A stretch of 64,000 bases of DNA, taken from NCBI RefSeq assembly GCF_019455385.1, contig NZ_JACOFR010000024.1, forward strand, positions 1 through 64,000, written 5' to 3'. Source of the DNA: Bradyrhizobium sp. BR 10289. GTDB lineage: Bacteria > Pseudomonadota > Alphaproteobacteria > Rhizobiales > Xanthobacteraceae. Below the pieces are notes generated by a model. That model was given only the letters and a program-made list of their open reading frames with translations. It was not told the DNA's origin and did not search any database. This document shows, piece after piece, positions 1-8,752 of the stretch. Both the position numbers and the translations under genes were made by a program. Position 1 is the first letter of the stretch. Each line of letters begins with the position of its first letter.

Positions 1-533
1 TCGAGACGGGATCTGCGATCACCTGGAAATATCCGAGCTGCATTCTCCGCGGCGATAACTCCAGCGGCGAGTTCTATTCGATCGCGATCTCGAATGGCTT
101 CCAGCAGGTCGATTCGGGCACCAAGATGATCCATCTCGGCAAGAACACGTCGAGCCGCATCATCTCCAAGGGCATCGCCGCCGGCAAGTCGCAGAACACC
201 TATCGCGGTCTCGTCACCGCGCATCGCAAGGCGACCGGCGCGCGCAACTTCACCGCCTGCGACTCGCTGCTGATCGGCGACAAATGCGGCGCGCACACCG
301 TGCCGTATATCGAGGCCAAGAACTCCTCGGCGACGTTCGAGCACGAAGCGACGACGTCGAAAATCTCCGAGGATGTGCTGTTCTACTGTATCCAGCGCGG
401 CCTTTCGCAGGAGGAGGCGGTCGGCCTCGTCGTCAACGGCTTCGTCAAGGACGTGCTGCAGCAACTGCCGATGGAATTCGCGGTGGAAGCGCAGAAGCTG
501 ATCTCGATCTCGCTTGAAGGAAGCGTCGGATGA
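1..533 (+). CDS. sufB: SufB, Fe-S cluster assembly scaffold (C-terminal part, cut by window edge)
   Basis: The frame is open from base 3 to the TGA at 531-533, giving the last 176 residues; full-length SufB is near 490 residues, so the start lies outside the window. SufB is the scaffold subunit of the SufBCD complex, which builds Fe-S clusters in the cytoplasm. The fragment holds the beta-helix core and C-terminal helix region, including the conserved motif DKCGAHT, whose Cys corresponds to the assembly cysteine of E. coli SufB, followed by SSATFEHEATTSKIS. sufC follows after 31 bases, so it is the first visible gene of a sufBCDS operon directly next to the nif genes. The operon promoter is not visible. 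Confidence 0.95.
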   Translation, partial: ETGSAITWKYPSCILRGDNSSGEFYSIAISNGFQQVDSGTKMIHLGKNTSSRIISKGIAAGKSQNTYRGLVTAHRKATGARNFTACDSLLIGDKCGAHTVPYIEAKNSSATFEHEATTSKISEDVLFYCIQRGLSQEEAVGLVVNGFVKDVLQQLPMEFAVEAQKLISISLEGSVG

Positions 534-564
534 TCATCTTCGAACCCAACAGGCAAGGAGAAGT

Positions 565-1326
565 ATGATGACGGTGCTCCTGGAGATTCGTGGGCTCAAG
601 GCCGAAATCGACGGCCGCCAGATCCTGAACGGGCTCGACCTCACCGTGAATAAGGGCGAGATCCACGCCATCATGGGCCCGAACGGCGCCGGCAAGTCGA
701 CGCTGTCTTATGTGCTCTCGGGCAAGCCGGGTTACGAGATCACCGGCGGCGAGGTGTTCTTCAACGGCGAGGACCTGCTTGCGATGGACCCCGATGAACG
801 GGCCGCCAAAGGGCTGTTCCTCGCCTTTCAATACCCGCTCGAGATTCCCGGCGTCGCGACACTGACGTTTCTGAGAACCGCGCTCAACGCCCAGCGCAAG
901 AAGCGCGGCGAGGAGGAGCTGTCTTCGCCCGACGTGCTGAAGCGGGTGCGTGAGCTTGCCAAGCAGCTCAGCATCGACCCGGAGATGCTGAAGCGGCCGC
1001 TCAATGTCGGCTTCTCCGGCGGCGAGAAGAAGCGCAACGAGACGCTTCAGATGGCGCTGCTGGAACCGAAGCTGTGCGTGCTGGACGAGACCGATTCGGG
1101 CCTGGACATCGATGCGCTACGCATCGTCGCCGACGGCGTCAATCGCCTGCGCGCCAACGACCGCGGCATGATCGTGATCACCCACTACCAGAGACTGCTC
1201 GACTACATCGTACCCGATGTCGTGCACGTGCTCTCGGCCGGACGCATCGTCAAGACCGGCGGCAAGGAGCTCGCGCTCGAGCTGGAGGCGACGGGCTACG
1301 CGCAGTACCAGAGCGAAGCGGCGTGA
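565..1326 (+). CDS. sufC: SufC, ABC-type ATPase of the SufBCD complex
   Basis: A 253-residue ATPase that drives the conformational change of SufBCD during Fe-S assembly. Walker A is GPNGAGKST, the signature is FSGGEKKRNE (the SufC form of LSGGQ), Walker B is LCVLDETDSGLD and the switch histidine is in VITHYQRLL. An in-frame ATG exists further upstream inside sufB, but the start at 565 is preferred because AAGGAG lies just before it and the protein then begins MMTVLLEIRGL as in the family; ATG 568 is equally possible. sufD follows after 4 bases, implying co-transcription and probably coupled translation. Confidence 0.97.
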   Translation: MMTVLLEIRGLKAEIDGRQILNGLDLTVNKGEIHAIMGPNGAGKSTLSYVLSGKPGYEITGGEVFFNGEDLLAMDPDERAAKGLFLAFQYPLEIPGVATLTFLRTALNAQRKKRGEEELSSPDVLKRVRELAKQLSIDPEMLKRPLNVGFSGGEKKRNETLQMALLEPKLCVLDETDSGLDIDALRIVADGVNRLRANDRGMIVITHYQRLLDYIVPDVVHVLSAGRIVKTGGKELALELEATGYAQYQSEAA

Positions 1327-1330
1327 TCCC

Positions 1331-2650
1331 ATGAATGCCGAGATCCGTCCCGTGAAGACTGCCGCCGAAATCGGCCTCACCGATCTGTTCGCGGCCGCGC
1401 GCAAGGACTTGCCCGGCGGCAGCAGCACCGAGGCGATCCGGTCTGATGCATTCGATCGCTTTGCGGCCCAGGGGCTGCCCCATTCCCGCGTCGAGGCGTG
1501 GAAGTATACCGATCTGCGGCGCCTGGTGCGCGATGCCAAGCCGCTGGCGCCTCGGCCCGAAGCGATTGCCAATCCCGCCGCGCGCGAGGCCGGGGCCGTC
1601 TTCGCCGGTCTCGGCGTCCGGCGGCTGCTGATCGTCGATGGCGCGTTCATTCCCGAACTGTCTGACCTCGCCGGCCTCGAAGCCGGCGTCCGCATTCGGG
1701 CGACGGTTGGGGCGCTGGAGGCAGACGAAATGGTCCTGCCGCTGGAGGTGGCCGGGACCGATCCGGTTGCGGCGCTCAATACCGCGTTCGCCTGCGACGG
1801 CGTCGTGATCACCGTCGCCGCCAATGTCGTCGTTGAGCGGCCGATCCATCTCGTCTTTGTGACCACGGGCGCCGCGCCGGCGGCGATGTTTACGCGATCG
1901 CGGCTGGAGCTCTGTCATCGTGCCTCGCTGACCCTGGTCGAGACGCATGAAGGCCCGGCTCAGTCCGACTACCAGGTCAATACGGCCATGCAGATGGACA
2001 TCGGCGACAAGGCCAACCTGGATCACATCAAGATCACGAGCGAGGGGGCGGCTGCGCTACATCTCGCGACGCTGGAGGCGTCGATTGGCGCGGGCGCGAA
2101 CTACCGTGAATTCGGGTTCACGACAGGCGGCGCCGTGGTGCGCAACCAGCTCTTCCTCAGGTTAGCCGGCGAGGGGACTATCGTCAGTGTGCACCAAGCG
2201 AGCCTTCTGGCCGGCCGCCAGCACGCTGACACCACGCTCACCGTCGATCATGCCGCCGCAGGCTCGCAGAGCCGCGAGGTGTTCAAGGCGGTGGTCGACG
2301 ATGAGGCACGTGCGGTGTTCCAGGGCAGGATCACGGTGCAGCCCGGCGCACAGCAGACCGATGCCAGGATGATGGCGCGGGCGCTGCTCCTGTCCGACGA
2401 GGCCGTCGCCAACTGCAAGCCGGAGCTCGAGATCTTCGCAGATGACGTGCAGTGCGGGCACGGCACTACGACGGGCGCGCTGGACGATCAGCTGAAGTTC
2501 TACCTGATGGCCCGCGGCATACCGGAGAAGGAAGCCGAAGCGCTGCTGATCCAGGCCTTCGTCGGCGAGGTGATCGACGCCGTCGCGCGCGAGGATCTGC
2601 GCGATGCGTTGTCGCGGACGATGCACGATTGGCTCGAGGGACGGGAATAA
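1331..2650 (+). CDS. sufD: SufD, Fe-S cluster assembly protein
   Basis: A 439-residue SufD, partner of SufB in the SufBC2D complex and needed for iron entry. The N-terminal helical part contains RVEAWKYTDLR, typical of SufD. The C-terminal beta-helix has VQCGHGTTTGALDD, whose His matches the functional histidine of E. coli SufD. The ATG at 1331 starts 4 bases after sufC ends; a longer reading frame running back into sufC is an overlap artefact. The gene sits between sufC and sufS in tight operon spacing. Confidence 0.95.
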   Translation: MNAEIRPVKTAAEIGLTDLFAAARKDLPGGSSTEAIRSDAFDRFAAQGLPHSRVEAWKYTDLRRLVRDAKPLAPRPEAIANPAAREAGAVFAGLGVRRLLIVDGAFIPELSDLAGLEAGVRIRATVGALEADEMVLPLEVAGTDPVAALNTAFACDGVVITVAANVVVERPIHLVFVTTGAAPAAMFTRSRLELCHRASLTLVETHEGPAQSDYQVNTAMQMDIGDKANLDHIKITSEGAAALHLATLEASIGAGANYREFGFTTGGAVVRNQLFLRLAGEGTIVSVHQASLLAGRQHADTTLTVDHAAAGSQSREVFKAVVDDEARAVFQGRITVQPGAQQTDARMMARALLLSDEAVANCKPELEIFADDVQCGHGTTTGALDDQLKFYLMARGIPEKEAEALLIQAFVGEVIDAVAREDLRDALSRTMHDWLEGRE

Positions 2651-2654
2651 GGTC

Positions 2655-3896
2655 ATGCATCCGGCGGTGAGCAATGGAAGCTATGACGTCACCCGCGTTC
2701 GTCAGGATTTCCCGATCCTGTCGATGCAGGTGCACGGCAAGCCGCTGGTCTATCTGGACAATGCGGCCTCGGCCCAGAAGCCGCGGGTGGTACTCGACCG
2801 GCTGACGCAGGCCTATACCAGCGAATATGCCAACGTTCATCGCGGCCTTCATTACCTCGCAAATGCCGCCACCGAGGCCTATGAGGGGGCGCGCGACAAG
2901 GTCGCGAAGTTCCTCAACGCGGGGCGGCGCGAGGAGATCGTGTTCACCCGCGGTGCCACGGAGGCGATCAATCTCGTGGCCCAGACGTTCGGCCGCGAGC
3001 GCCTCGGCGAGGGGGACGAGATCGTGCTTTCGATCATGGAGCACCACGCCAACATCGTGCCATGGCATTTTCTGCGGGAACGACAGGGCGCGGTCATCCG
3101 GTGGGCGCCGGTCGACGACGACGGCAATTTCCTGATCGAGGAGTTCGAGAAGCTGCTGAACGCGCGGACCAAGCTTGTCGCGATCACCCAGATGTCGAAC
3201 GTGCTGGGCAGCGTCGTCCCGGTCAAGGAGATCGTGCGCCTGGCGCATGCGCGCGGGATTCCCGTCCTGGTCGACGGCTCGCAGGCGGCGGTTCACATGG
3301 ATGTCGACGTTCGGGATATCGATTGCGACTTCTACGTCATCACCGGGCACAAGCTGTATGGGCCGACGGGCATCGGTGCGCTCTATGCCAAATACGAGCA
3401 TTTGGCGGCCATGCCGCCCTTCAACGGTGGCGGAGAGATGATCCGCGAGGTCTCCTGCGATACCGTCACCTATGGTGAGCCACCGCACCGCTTTGAAGCC
3501 GGTACGCCGTCGATCGTGCAGGCGATCGGCCTCGGCGCTGCGATAGACTATTTGGAATCGATCGGGAAGGAGCGGATCCGCAAGCACGAAGACAGCCTGC
3601 TCGCCTATGCCCAGGAGCGGCTGCGTGGGATCAATTCGCTGCGGATCATCGGGACGGCCGCTGGCAAAGGACCGGTCGTGTCGTTCGAGATGAAGAACGC
3701 CCACGCTCACGACTTTGCGACCGTCATCGACCGCTCCGGCGTTGCGGTGCGGGCAGGGACCCATTGTGCGATGCCGCTGCTCGACCGCTTCGGCGTGCCC
3801 GCGACCTGCCGCGCCTCCTTTGCGCTCTACAACACCATGGAAGAGGTCGACGCTCTGGCCGAAGCCTTGGTCAAGGCCCAGGAGATGTTCTCATGA
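2655..3896 (+). CDS. sufS: SufS, group II cysteine desulfurase
   Basis: A 413-residue PLP-dependent cysteine desulfurase that mobilises sulfur from cysteine for the SUF pathway. The PLP lysine is in VITGHKLYGPTG and the persulfide cysteine in RAGTHCAMPLL, the short-loop form typical of SufS rather than NifS or IscS. The ATG at 2655 lies 4 bases after the sufD stop. Its partner gene sufE is nearby on the other strand. With nifS at 16745 the window carries two desulfurases of different groups. The stop overlaps the next start (ATGA). Confidence 0.96.
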   Translation: MHPAVSNGSYDVTRVRQDFPILSMQVHGKPLVYLDNAASAQKPRVVLDRLTQAYTSEYANVHRGLHYLANAATEAYEGARDKVAKFLNAGRREEIVFTRGATEAINLVAQTFGRERLGEGDEIVLSIMEHHANIVPWHFLRERQGAVIRWAPVDDDGNFLIEEFEKLLNARTKLVAITQMSNVLGSVVPVKEIVRLAHARGIPVLVDGSQAAVHMDVDVRDIDCDFYVITGHKLYGPTGIGALYAKYEHLAAMPPFNGGGEMIREVSCDTVTYGEPPHRFEAGTPSIVQAIGLGAAIDYLESIGKERIRKHEDSLLAYAQERLRGINSLRIIGTAAGKGPVVSFEMKNAHAHDFATVIDRSGVAVRAGTHCAMPLLDRFGVPATCRASFALYNTMEEVDALAEALVKAQEMFS

Positions 3897-4231
3897 GCGA
3901 CCAGATCGCCGCCAAACGACGGCCCGTGGCCCGTATCGTCTGCGATGCCCATAGACGCCGGGCGGTGCGGGACATGGAAAGACGGTTCACCGGCGAGTTC
4001 TCGCCCGGCGAGCCGGTCCGCGCCGCGGCCGTGATCAGGAACGACGGCATGTATCCGCACAAGGACATCGGCGAGCCGCTGGTGCATCCCGGCGATACCG
4101 GTGTCGTCCGCGAGAGCTGGCGCTTCCTCGGCGAGATCTATTACACGGTCGAGTTCGTGGCGCGGTCGGTCTTCGTCATCATGCGAGACCACGAAATGGC
4201 GCGAATGGGGACCGCGTTCGACGCGGCCTGA
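3893..4231 (+). CDS. NifZ-like domain protein at the end of the suf operon
   Basis: A 112-residue protein whose middle part carries the NifZ pattern: GEPVRAAAVIRNDGMYP, then IGEPLVHPGDTGVV, then YYTVEF. NifZ proteins assist P-cluster maturation of the MoFe protein. The same pattern recurs in the two nifZ genes at 22737 and 23051, so this is a third NifZ-like gene, here translationally coupled to sufS by a 4-base overlap. The N-terminal 40 residues are basic and unlike the other two. The family call rests on motif comparison within this window; the exact role is inferred. Confidence 0.75.
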   Translation: MSDQIAAKRRPVARIVCDAHRRRAVRDMERRFTGEFSPGEPVRAAAVIRNDGMYPHKDIGEPLVHPGDTGVVRESWRFLGEIYYTVEFVARSVFVIMRDHEMARMGTAFDAA

Positions 4232-4245
4232 CGCCTCGCCGGATA

Positions 4246-4689
4246 TCACACGGCTTCCGCCAGCACCGCGGTCGCGTCTGCCCGCATCCGCGACACCATT
4301 GACCGGAAGCCGTTCGAGCGTTGCGGTGTCAGATGCTCGCCGAGCCCGAGGCGCTCGAACAGTGCGAGGGGATTTTCGCCGGCGATCTCTGCTGCGGAGC
4401 GCCCCGACAGAAGCGCAATCAGGATGGCAACCAGGCCGCGGACGATGTGAGCATCGCTGTCGCCGGCAAAGCTGAGGAACGGCCGGCCGTCCCGGTGCTC
4501 GATGGTGGTCGCCAGCCAGACCTGGCTGACGCAGCCCTGCACCTTATTGGCGTCGGTGCGCTGCGTTTCGGGGAATGGCGCGAGCTTGCGACCGAGCTCG
4601 ATCACGTAGCGGTAGCGATCATCCCACTCATCGAGCAGGGCGAAGTTCTCGATGATGTCGTCGATCGGCGTTTGCTGGGATCCGGTCAT
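4246..4689 (-). CDS. sufE: SufE, sulfur acceptor for SufS
   Basis: A 147-residue SufE. It accepts persulfide sulfur from SufS and hands it to SufB. The active cysteine is in NKVQGCVSQVWL and the N-terminal half has the usual DIIENFALLDEWDDRYRYVI helix pair. It lies tail to tail with the NifZ-like gene (14-base gap) and downstream of the receiver-like gene in the same direction (33-base gap), so it may be read from the sigma-54 type promoter at 5192-5207. Confidence 0.95.
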   Translation of the reverse strand: MTGSQQTPIDDIIENFALLDEWDDRYRYVIELGRKLAPFPETQRTDANKVQGCVSQVWLATTIEHRDGRPFLSFAGDSDAHIVRGLVAILIALLSGRSAAEIAGENPLALFERLGLGEHLTPQRSNGFRSMVSRMRADATAVLAEAV

Positions 4690-4722
4690 GAAATATCTCC
4701 AGGGTCGATGGCAGAGCAGCCC

Positions 4723-5160
4723 TCAGTCGGAGGCTGCGTGGACCAGGCGGGACGAGGCGTCGCGAGAGATCGGCGCTCCCAGCGCCCGCTCGACCGCTTC
4801 ACAGACGGTGTCGAACGAGATCGGCTTGCGAACAATTCCGCTGGCACCGTGTTCGAGACACTGCTGCCCAAGCTGATCCGAATTGCTGCCGGCAACGAGC
4901 AGGATCGCGGCATTGCCGAATTGCCCGGCCAGCGATGCCGGGAGCAGGTCGTTCCTGTCCTGCAGAACTGACATACCCAGCAACACGACATCGGGCGTTT
5001 CCGGAGCGTTGGCCGAGACCTCGTCGAGGGATGCGAAGGCGCGGGTCCGGTGGCGCTCACGCAGGATATAGTGGAGCGCGGATCGCACGACCTGTTCGCG
5101 CTCGATCACGAACACCGTCGCGGGCTCGCCGGTTGGCCGAAATCTCGTTTCGAACTGCAT
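4723..5160 (-). CDS. Receiver-like protein lacking the phospho-acceptor Asp, divergent from nifD
   Basis: A 145-residue single-domain protein with the response-regulator receiver fold pattern. It has a hydrophobic strand ending in acidic residues (VFVIEREQ, E20/E22), strand 3 PDVVLLGMSVL, and a strand-5 Lys-Pro (RKPIS, K112). At the end of strand 3 the phospho-acceptor Asp is replaced by Gly62. It has no output domain. It is homologous to the gene at 30446-30880, which sits divergent from nifH in the same way and has the same substitution. The start at 5160 is chosen because a -24/-12 element lies 31 bases upstream; a much longer in-frame ORF reaches beyond that promoter and is not supported. 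The function is unknown; a phosphorylation-independent partner in nif regulation or nitrogenase protection is speculation. Confidence 0.8.
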   Translation of the reverse strand: MQFETRFRPTGEPATVFVIEREQVVRSALHYILRERHRTRAFASLDEVSANAPETPDVVLLGMSVLQDRNDLLPASLAGQFGNAAILLVAGSNSDQLGQQCLEHGASGIVRKPISFDTVCEAVERALGAPISRDASSRLVHAASD

Positions 5161-5191
5161 GAGCGCCTCGATGGGTTGATGAGAGGCGTCA

Positions 5192-5207
5192 AGCAAGCTC
5201 CGTACCG
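5192..5207 (-). promoter_or_regulatory. Sigma-54 -24/-12 promoter of the receiver-like gene
   Basis: On the minus strand the sequence reads CGGTAC-GGAGC-TTGCT. The invariant GG and GC dinucleotides are correctly spaced. It lies 31 bases upstream of ATG 5160 and 65 bases from the nearest enhancer site, a normal geometry for NifA activation. Confidence 0.65.
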
Positions 5208-5271
5208 CGGCGTGGACCGGTGCTGTCGTGCAGGAAAGTGCATGTTCGGGGCTCTTTGGCGGCGCGCACAT

Positions 5272-5287
5272 TGTTTTGTTTCGAACA
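5272..5287. promoter_or_regulatory. NifA upstream activator site 1 (nifD region)
   Basis: TGTTTTGTTTCGAACA is an exact TGT-N10-ACA match, 109 bases upstream of the nifD -24 element. Confidence 0.75.
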
Positions 5288-5321
5288 GCGGTCCGTGCAC
5301 GCACATGTCGGCATGATGCGA

Positions 5322-5337
5322 TGTCGGGTTTGCAACA
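5322..5337. promoter_or_regulatory. NifA upstream activator site 2 (nifD region)
   Basis: TGTCGGGTTTGCAACA is an exact TGT-N10-ACA match. It starts 50 bases after site 1 (about five helical turns) and ends 59 bases before the nifD -24 element. Confidence 0.75.
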
Positions 5338-5396
5338 AAGCTGCGGCGCGGCGCTATCTCTCTCCAATCGCTTCATTTTTCGCAGCCGGCGGGCGC

Positions 5397-5412
5397 TGGC
5401 ACACTCGTTGCA
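5397..5412 (+). promoter_or_regulatory. Sigma-54 -24/-12 promoter of the nifD operon
   Basis: TGGCAC-ACTCG-TTGCA matches the sigma-54 consensus at every conserved position. It lies 190 bases before the nifD ATG, giving a long untranslated leader. Confidence 0.85.
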
Positions 5413-5602
5413 AAAGTCTTTCTGCAAGGCGACCTCGCGCAAAGAGATCGCGAGAGTGGCGCGCCGGTTGAGGGCAATCGGCCGAAGGAGAGCAGAGTGA
5501 CTGAACCGGGACAGGTCGCGTTGTGAGGCCTGTCGATCGTCTATCAGGCGCTTCGGAGGAGGCGTCCGACCCCTCGCACAGGGATAACCGAAGGATATTC
5601 GT

Positions 5603-7105
5603 ATGAGCCTAGCAACCACCCAGAGCGTCGCGGAGATCAAGGCCCGCAACAAGCAACTGATCGACGAAGTCTTGAAGGTCTATCCGGAGAAGACCGCAAA
5701 GCGTCGCGCCAAGCACCTCAATGTTCACGAGGCCGGCAAGTCCGATTGCGGCGTCAAGTCGAACCTGAAATCCATCCCCGGCGTGATGACCATTCGCGGC
5801 TGCGCCTATGCCGGCTCCAAGGGCGTGGTGTGGGGCCCGATCAAGGACATGATCCACATCAGCCACGGCCCGGTCGGCTGCGGCCAGTATTCCTGGGCCG
5901 CGCGACGCAACTACTACATCGGCACGACCGGCATCGATACGTTCGTGACGATGCAGTTCACCTCCGATTTCCAGGAGAAGGACATCGTGTTCGGCGGCGA
6001 CAAGAAGCTCGCCAAGATCATCGACGAGATCCAGGAGCTGTTCCCGCTCAACCATGGCATCACCATCCAGTCGGAATGCCCGATCGGCCTGATCGGCGAC
6101 GACATCGAGGCGGTGTCGAAGGTGAAGTCCAAGGAATACGACGGCAAGACCATCGTGCCGGTGCGATGTGAAGGTTTCCGCGGCGTCTCGCAGTCGCTCG
6201 GCCACCACATCGCCAACGACGCGGTGCGCGACTGGATCTTCGACAAGGTCAACCCGGAGGCCAAGCCGGCGTTCGAGTCCACGCCCTACGACGTCGCGAT
6301 CATCGGTGACTACAACATCGGCGGCGACGCCTGGTCCTCGCGCATCCTGCTCGAGGAGATGGGCCTGCGCGTGATCGCGCAGTGGTCGGGCGACGGTAGC
6401 CTCGCCGAGCTGGAAGCGACACCCAAGGCGAAGCTCAACGTGCTGCACTGCTACCGCTCGATGAACTACATCTCCCGCCACATGGAAGAGAAGTTCGGTA
6501 TTCCCTGGTGCGAATATAACTTCTTCGGTCCCTCCAAGATCGCGGAATCGCTGCGCAAGATCGCCAGCTTCTTCGACGACAAGATCAAGGAGGGCGCCGA
6601 GCGCGTCATCGCAAAATATCAGCCGCTGATGGATGCGGTGATTGCGAAGTATCGTCCGCGCCTCGAAGGCAAGACCGTGATCCTGTTCGTCGGCGGCCTG
6701 CGTCCCCGCCACGTCATCGGAGCCTACGAGGACCTCGGCATGGAGGTTGTGGGCACGGGCTACGAATTCGGTCACAACGACGACTACCAGCGGACCGCCC
6801 AGCACTACGTCAAGGACGGTACGCTGATCTATGACGACGTCACCGGCTACGAGTTCGAGCGTTTCGTCGAGAAGATCCAGCCGGATCTCGTCGGCTCCGG
6901 CATCAAGGAAAAGTACGTCTTCCAGAAGATGGGCGTGCCGTTCCGTCAGATGCACTCCTGGGACTATTCCGGTCCCTATCACGGTTACGACGGCTTCGCG
7001 ATCTTCGCCCGCGACATGGACATGGCGATCAACTCCCCGATCTGGAAGAAGACCAAGGCACCCTGGAAGGATGCCCCGCGGCCGAGCCTGATGGCGGCGG
7101 AATAA
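5603..7105 (+). CDS. nifD: Nitrogenase MoFe protein alpha chain
   Basis: A 500-residue NifD, the subunit that holds FeMo-cofactor, where N2 is reduced. P-cluster ligand cysteines are C67 (TIRGCAYAG), C93 (GPVGCGQYS) and C159 (QSECPIGLIGDD). Cofactor ligands are C283 (LHCYRSMNYI) and His451 (RQMHSWDYSGPYHG). The motif set (Cys and His ligands, GPVGCG, CEGFRGVSQSLGHH) identifies a Mo nitrogenase rather than VnfD or AnfD. An AAGGA ribosome site precedes ATG 5603. It is first in nifDKENX, read from the sigma-54 promoter at 5397. Confidence 0.99.
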   Translation: MSLATTQSVAEIKARNKQLIDEVLKVYPEKTAKRRAKHLNVHEAGKSDCGVKSNLKSIPGVMTIRGCAYAGSKGVVWGPIKDMIHISHGPVGCGQYSWAARRNYYIGTTGIDTFVTMQFTSDFQEKDIVFGGDKKLAKIIDEIQELFPLNHGITIQSECPIGLIGDDIEAVSKVKSKEYDGKTIVPVRCEGFRGVSQSLGHHIANDAVRDWIFDKVNPEAKPAFESTPYDVAIIGDYNIGGDAWSSRILLEEMGLRVIAQWSGDGSLAELEATPKAKLNVLHCYRSMNYISRHMEEKFGIPWCEYNFFGPSKIAESLRKIASFFDDKIKEGAERVIAKYQPLMDAVIAKYRPRLEGKTVILFVGGLRPRHVIGAYEDLGMEVVGTGYEFGHNDDYQRTAQHYVKDGTLIYDDVTGYEFERFVEKIQPDLVGSGIKEKYVFQKMGVPFRQMHSWDYSGPYHGYDGFAIFARDMDMAINSPIWKKTKAPWKDAPRPSLMAAE

Positions 7106-7113
7106 CAGCAAGG

Positions 7114-7143
7114 CCCGGCTCCTCCCGTTCAGGGGGAGCCGGG
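7114..7143 (+). other. Stem-loop between nifD and nifK
   Basis: A 9-bp stem (CCCGGCTCC with GGAGCCGGG) is continued by a CCC/GGG pairing and a short loop, 8 bases after the nifD stop. No T run follows, so it is more likely an mRNA-stability or processing element than a terminator. Confidence 0.6.
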
Positions 7144-7181
7144 GCAGGCGATCGAACACGACATCCAACCAAGGTGCCACG

Positions 7182-8741
7182 ATGACACAGAATGCCGAAC
7201 ACGTGCTCGATCACTTCGAGCTGTTCCGAGGTCCGGAATACCAGCAGATGCTGGCCAACAAGAAGACGCTGTTCGAAAATCCGCATGATCCCGCGGAAGT
7301 CGAGCGGATCCGCGAATGGGCCAAGACGCCCGAATATCGCGAAAAGAACTTTGCCCGCGAGGCGTTGACCGTCAATCCTGCCAAGGCCTGCCAGCCGCTG
7401 GGTGCCGTGTTCGTCGCCGTCGGGTTCGAAGGCACGCTGCCCTTCGTGCATGGCTCGCAGGGCTGCGTCGCCTATTACCGCAGCCATCTGTCGCGCCACT
7501 TCAAGGAGCCGAGCTCCTGCGTCTCATCCTCGATGACGGAGGATGCGGCGGTGTTCGGCGGCCTGAACAACATGATCGACGGTCTCGCCAACACCTACAA
7601 CATGTACAAGCCGAAGATGATCGCCGTCTCGACCACCTGCATGGCGGAAGTGATCGGCGACGACCTCAACGCCTTCATCAAGACCGCGAAGGAGAAGGGA
7701 TCGGTTCCGGCGGAGTACGACGTTCCCTTCGCACATACGCCGGCCTTCGTCGGCAGCCACGTAACCGGCTACGATAACGCGCTCAAGGGCATCCTGGAGC
7801 ACTTCTGGGACGGCAAGGCCGGCACCGCGCCCAAGCTCGAGCGCAAGGAGAACGGCAAGATCAACTTCATCGGCGGCTTCGACGGCTATACCGTCGGTAA
7901 CATCCGCGAGATCAAGCGCATCTTCGAGCTGATGGGCATCGAATACACGATCCTCGCCGACAACAGCGACGTGTTCGATACCCCGACCGACGGCGAGTTC
8001 CGCATGTATGACGGCGGCACCACGCTTGAGGACGCCGCGAACGCGATCCACGCCAAGGCGACCATCTCCATGCAGCAATACTGCACCGAGAAGACGCTAC
8101 CGTTCATCGAAAACCACGGCCACGAGGTCGCAGCTTTCAATCACCCGGTCGGCGTCAGCGCTACCGACGACTTCCTGATGACGCTGTCGCGCATCAGCGG
8201 CAAGCCGATCGCGAAGGCGCTGGAGCAGGAGCGCGGCCGTCTCGTCGATGCCATGGCCGACTCCAGCGCGCATATCCACGGCAAGAAGTTCGCGATCTAC
8301 GGCGATCCCGACCTCTGCTACGGGCTGGCGTCCTTCCTGCTCGAGCTTGGCGCCGAGCCGACCCACGTGCTCTCCACCAACGGCAGCAAGGCCTGGGCGG
8401 AGAAGATGGAGGCGCTGTTCGCCAGCTCCCCGTTCGGCAAGAACTGCCACGCCTATCCCGGCAAGGATCTCTGGCACATGCGCTCGCTGCTGTTCACTGA
8501 GCCGGTCGATTTCCTGATCGGCAATACCTACGGCAAGTACCTGGAGCGCGACACCGGCACGCCGCTGATCCGTATCGGCTTCCCGGTGTTCGATCGCCAT
8601 CACCACCATCGCTATCCGGTGTGGGGCTATCAGGGCGGTATGAACGTGCTGGTGAAGATTCTCGACAAGATCTTCGACGAGATCGACAAGAACACCAACG
8701 TGCCGGCCAAGACCGATTACAGCTTCGACATCATCCGCTGA
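7182..8741 (+). CDS. nifK: Nitrogenase MoFe protein beta chain
   Basis: A 519-residue NifK that forms the alpha2beta2 MoFe protein with NifD and shares the P-cluster. Ligand cysteines are visible in KACQPLGAVF, HGSQGCVAYYRSH and STTCMAEVIGDD. The start at 7182 has AAGG upstream; the N-terminus (AEHVLDHFELFRGPEYQQM) is the usual NifK one. The 76-base gap to nifD contains a stem-loop, and a stronger stem-loop follows the stop. Confidence 0.99.
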   Translation: MTQNAEHVLDHFELFRGPEYQQMLANKKTLFENPHDPAEVERIREWAKTPEYREKNFAREALTVNPAKACQPLGAVFVAVGFEGTLPFVHGSQGCVAYYRSHLSRHFKEPSSCVSSSMTEDAAVFGGLNNMIDGLANTYNMYKPKMIAVSTTCMAEVIGDDLNAFIKTAKEKGSVPAEYDVPFAHTPAFVGSHVTGYDNALKGILEHFWDGKAGTAPKLERKENGKINFIGGFDGYTVGNIREIKRIFELMGIEYTILADNSDVFDTPTDGEFRMYDGGTTLEDAANAIHAKATISMQQYCTEKTLPFIENHGHEVAAFNHPVGVSATDDFLMTLSRISGKPIAKALEQERGRLVDAMADSSAHIHGKKFAIYGDPDLCYGLASFLLELGAEPTHVLSTNGSKAWAEKMEALFASSPFGKNCHAYPGKDLWHMRSLLFTEPVDFLIGNTYGKYLERDTGTPLIRIGFPVFDRHHHHRYPVWGYQGGMNVLVKILDKIFDEIDKNTNVPAKTDYSFDIIR

Positions 8742-8752
8742 CGTCGCGAAAA

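Larger units (their letters stand above)
5161..5602. promoter_or_regulatory. Divergent nif control region between the receiver-like gene and nifD
   Basis: These 442 bases hold no gene. From left to right there is a minus-strand -24/-12 element (5192-5207), two NifA-type enhancer sites exactly 50 bases apart (5272-5287 and 5322-5337), and the nifD -24/-12 element (5397-5412). A nifD leader of about 180 bases follows, ending with AAGGA at 5591 and ATG 5603. I see no other clear structure in the leader. Confidence 0.8.

Noticed and set aside
4723..5652. 309-codon extended form of the first receiver-like gene
   Set aside because: The extension would cover both nifD enhancers and the nifD -24/-12 element; the N-terminal part is low-complexity.
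5609..7180. 523-codon open frame on the minus strand opposite nifD
   Set aside because: It mirrors nifD codon structure in a GC-rich genome; there is no ribosome site or recognisable domain, and nifD is certain.
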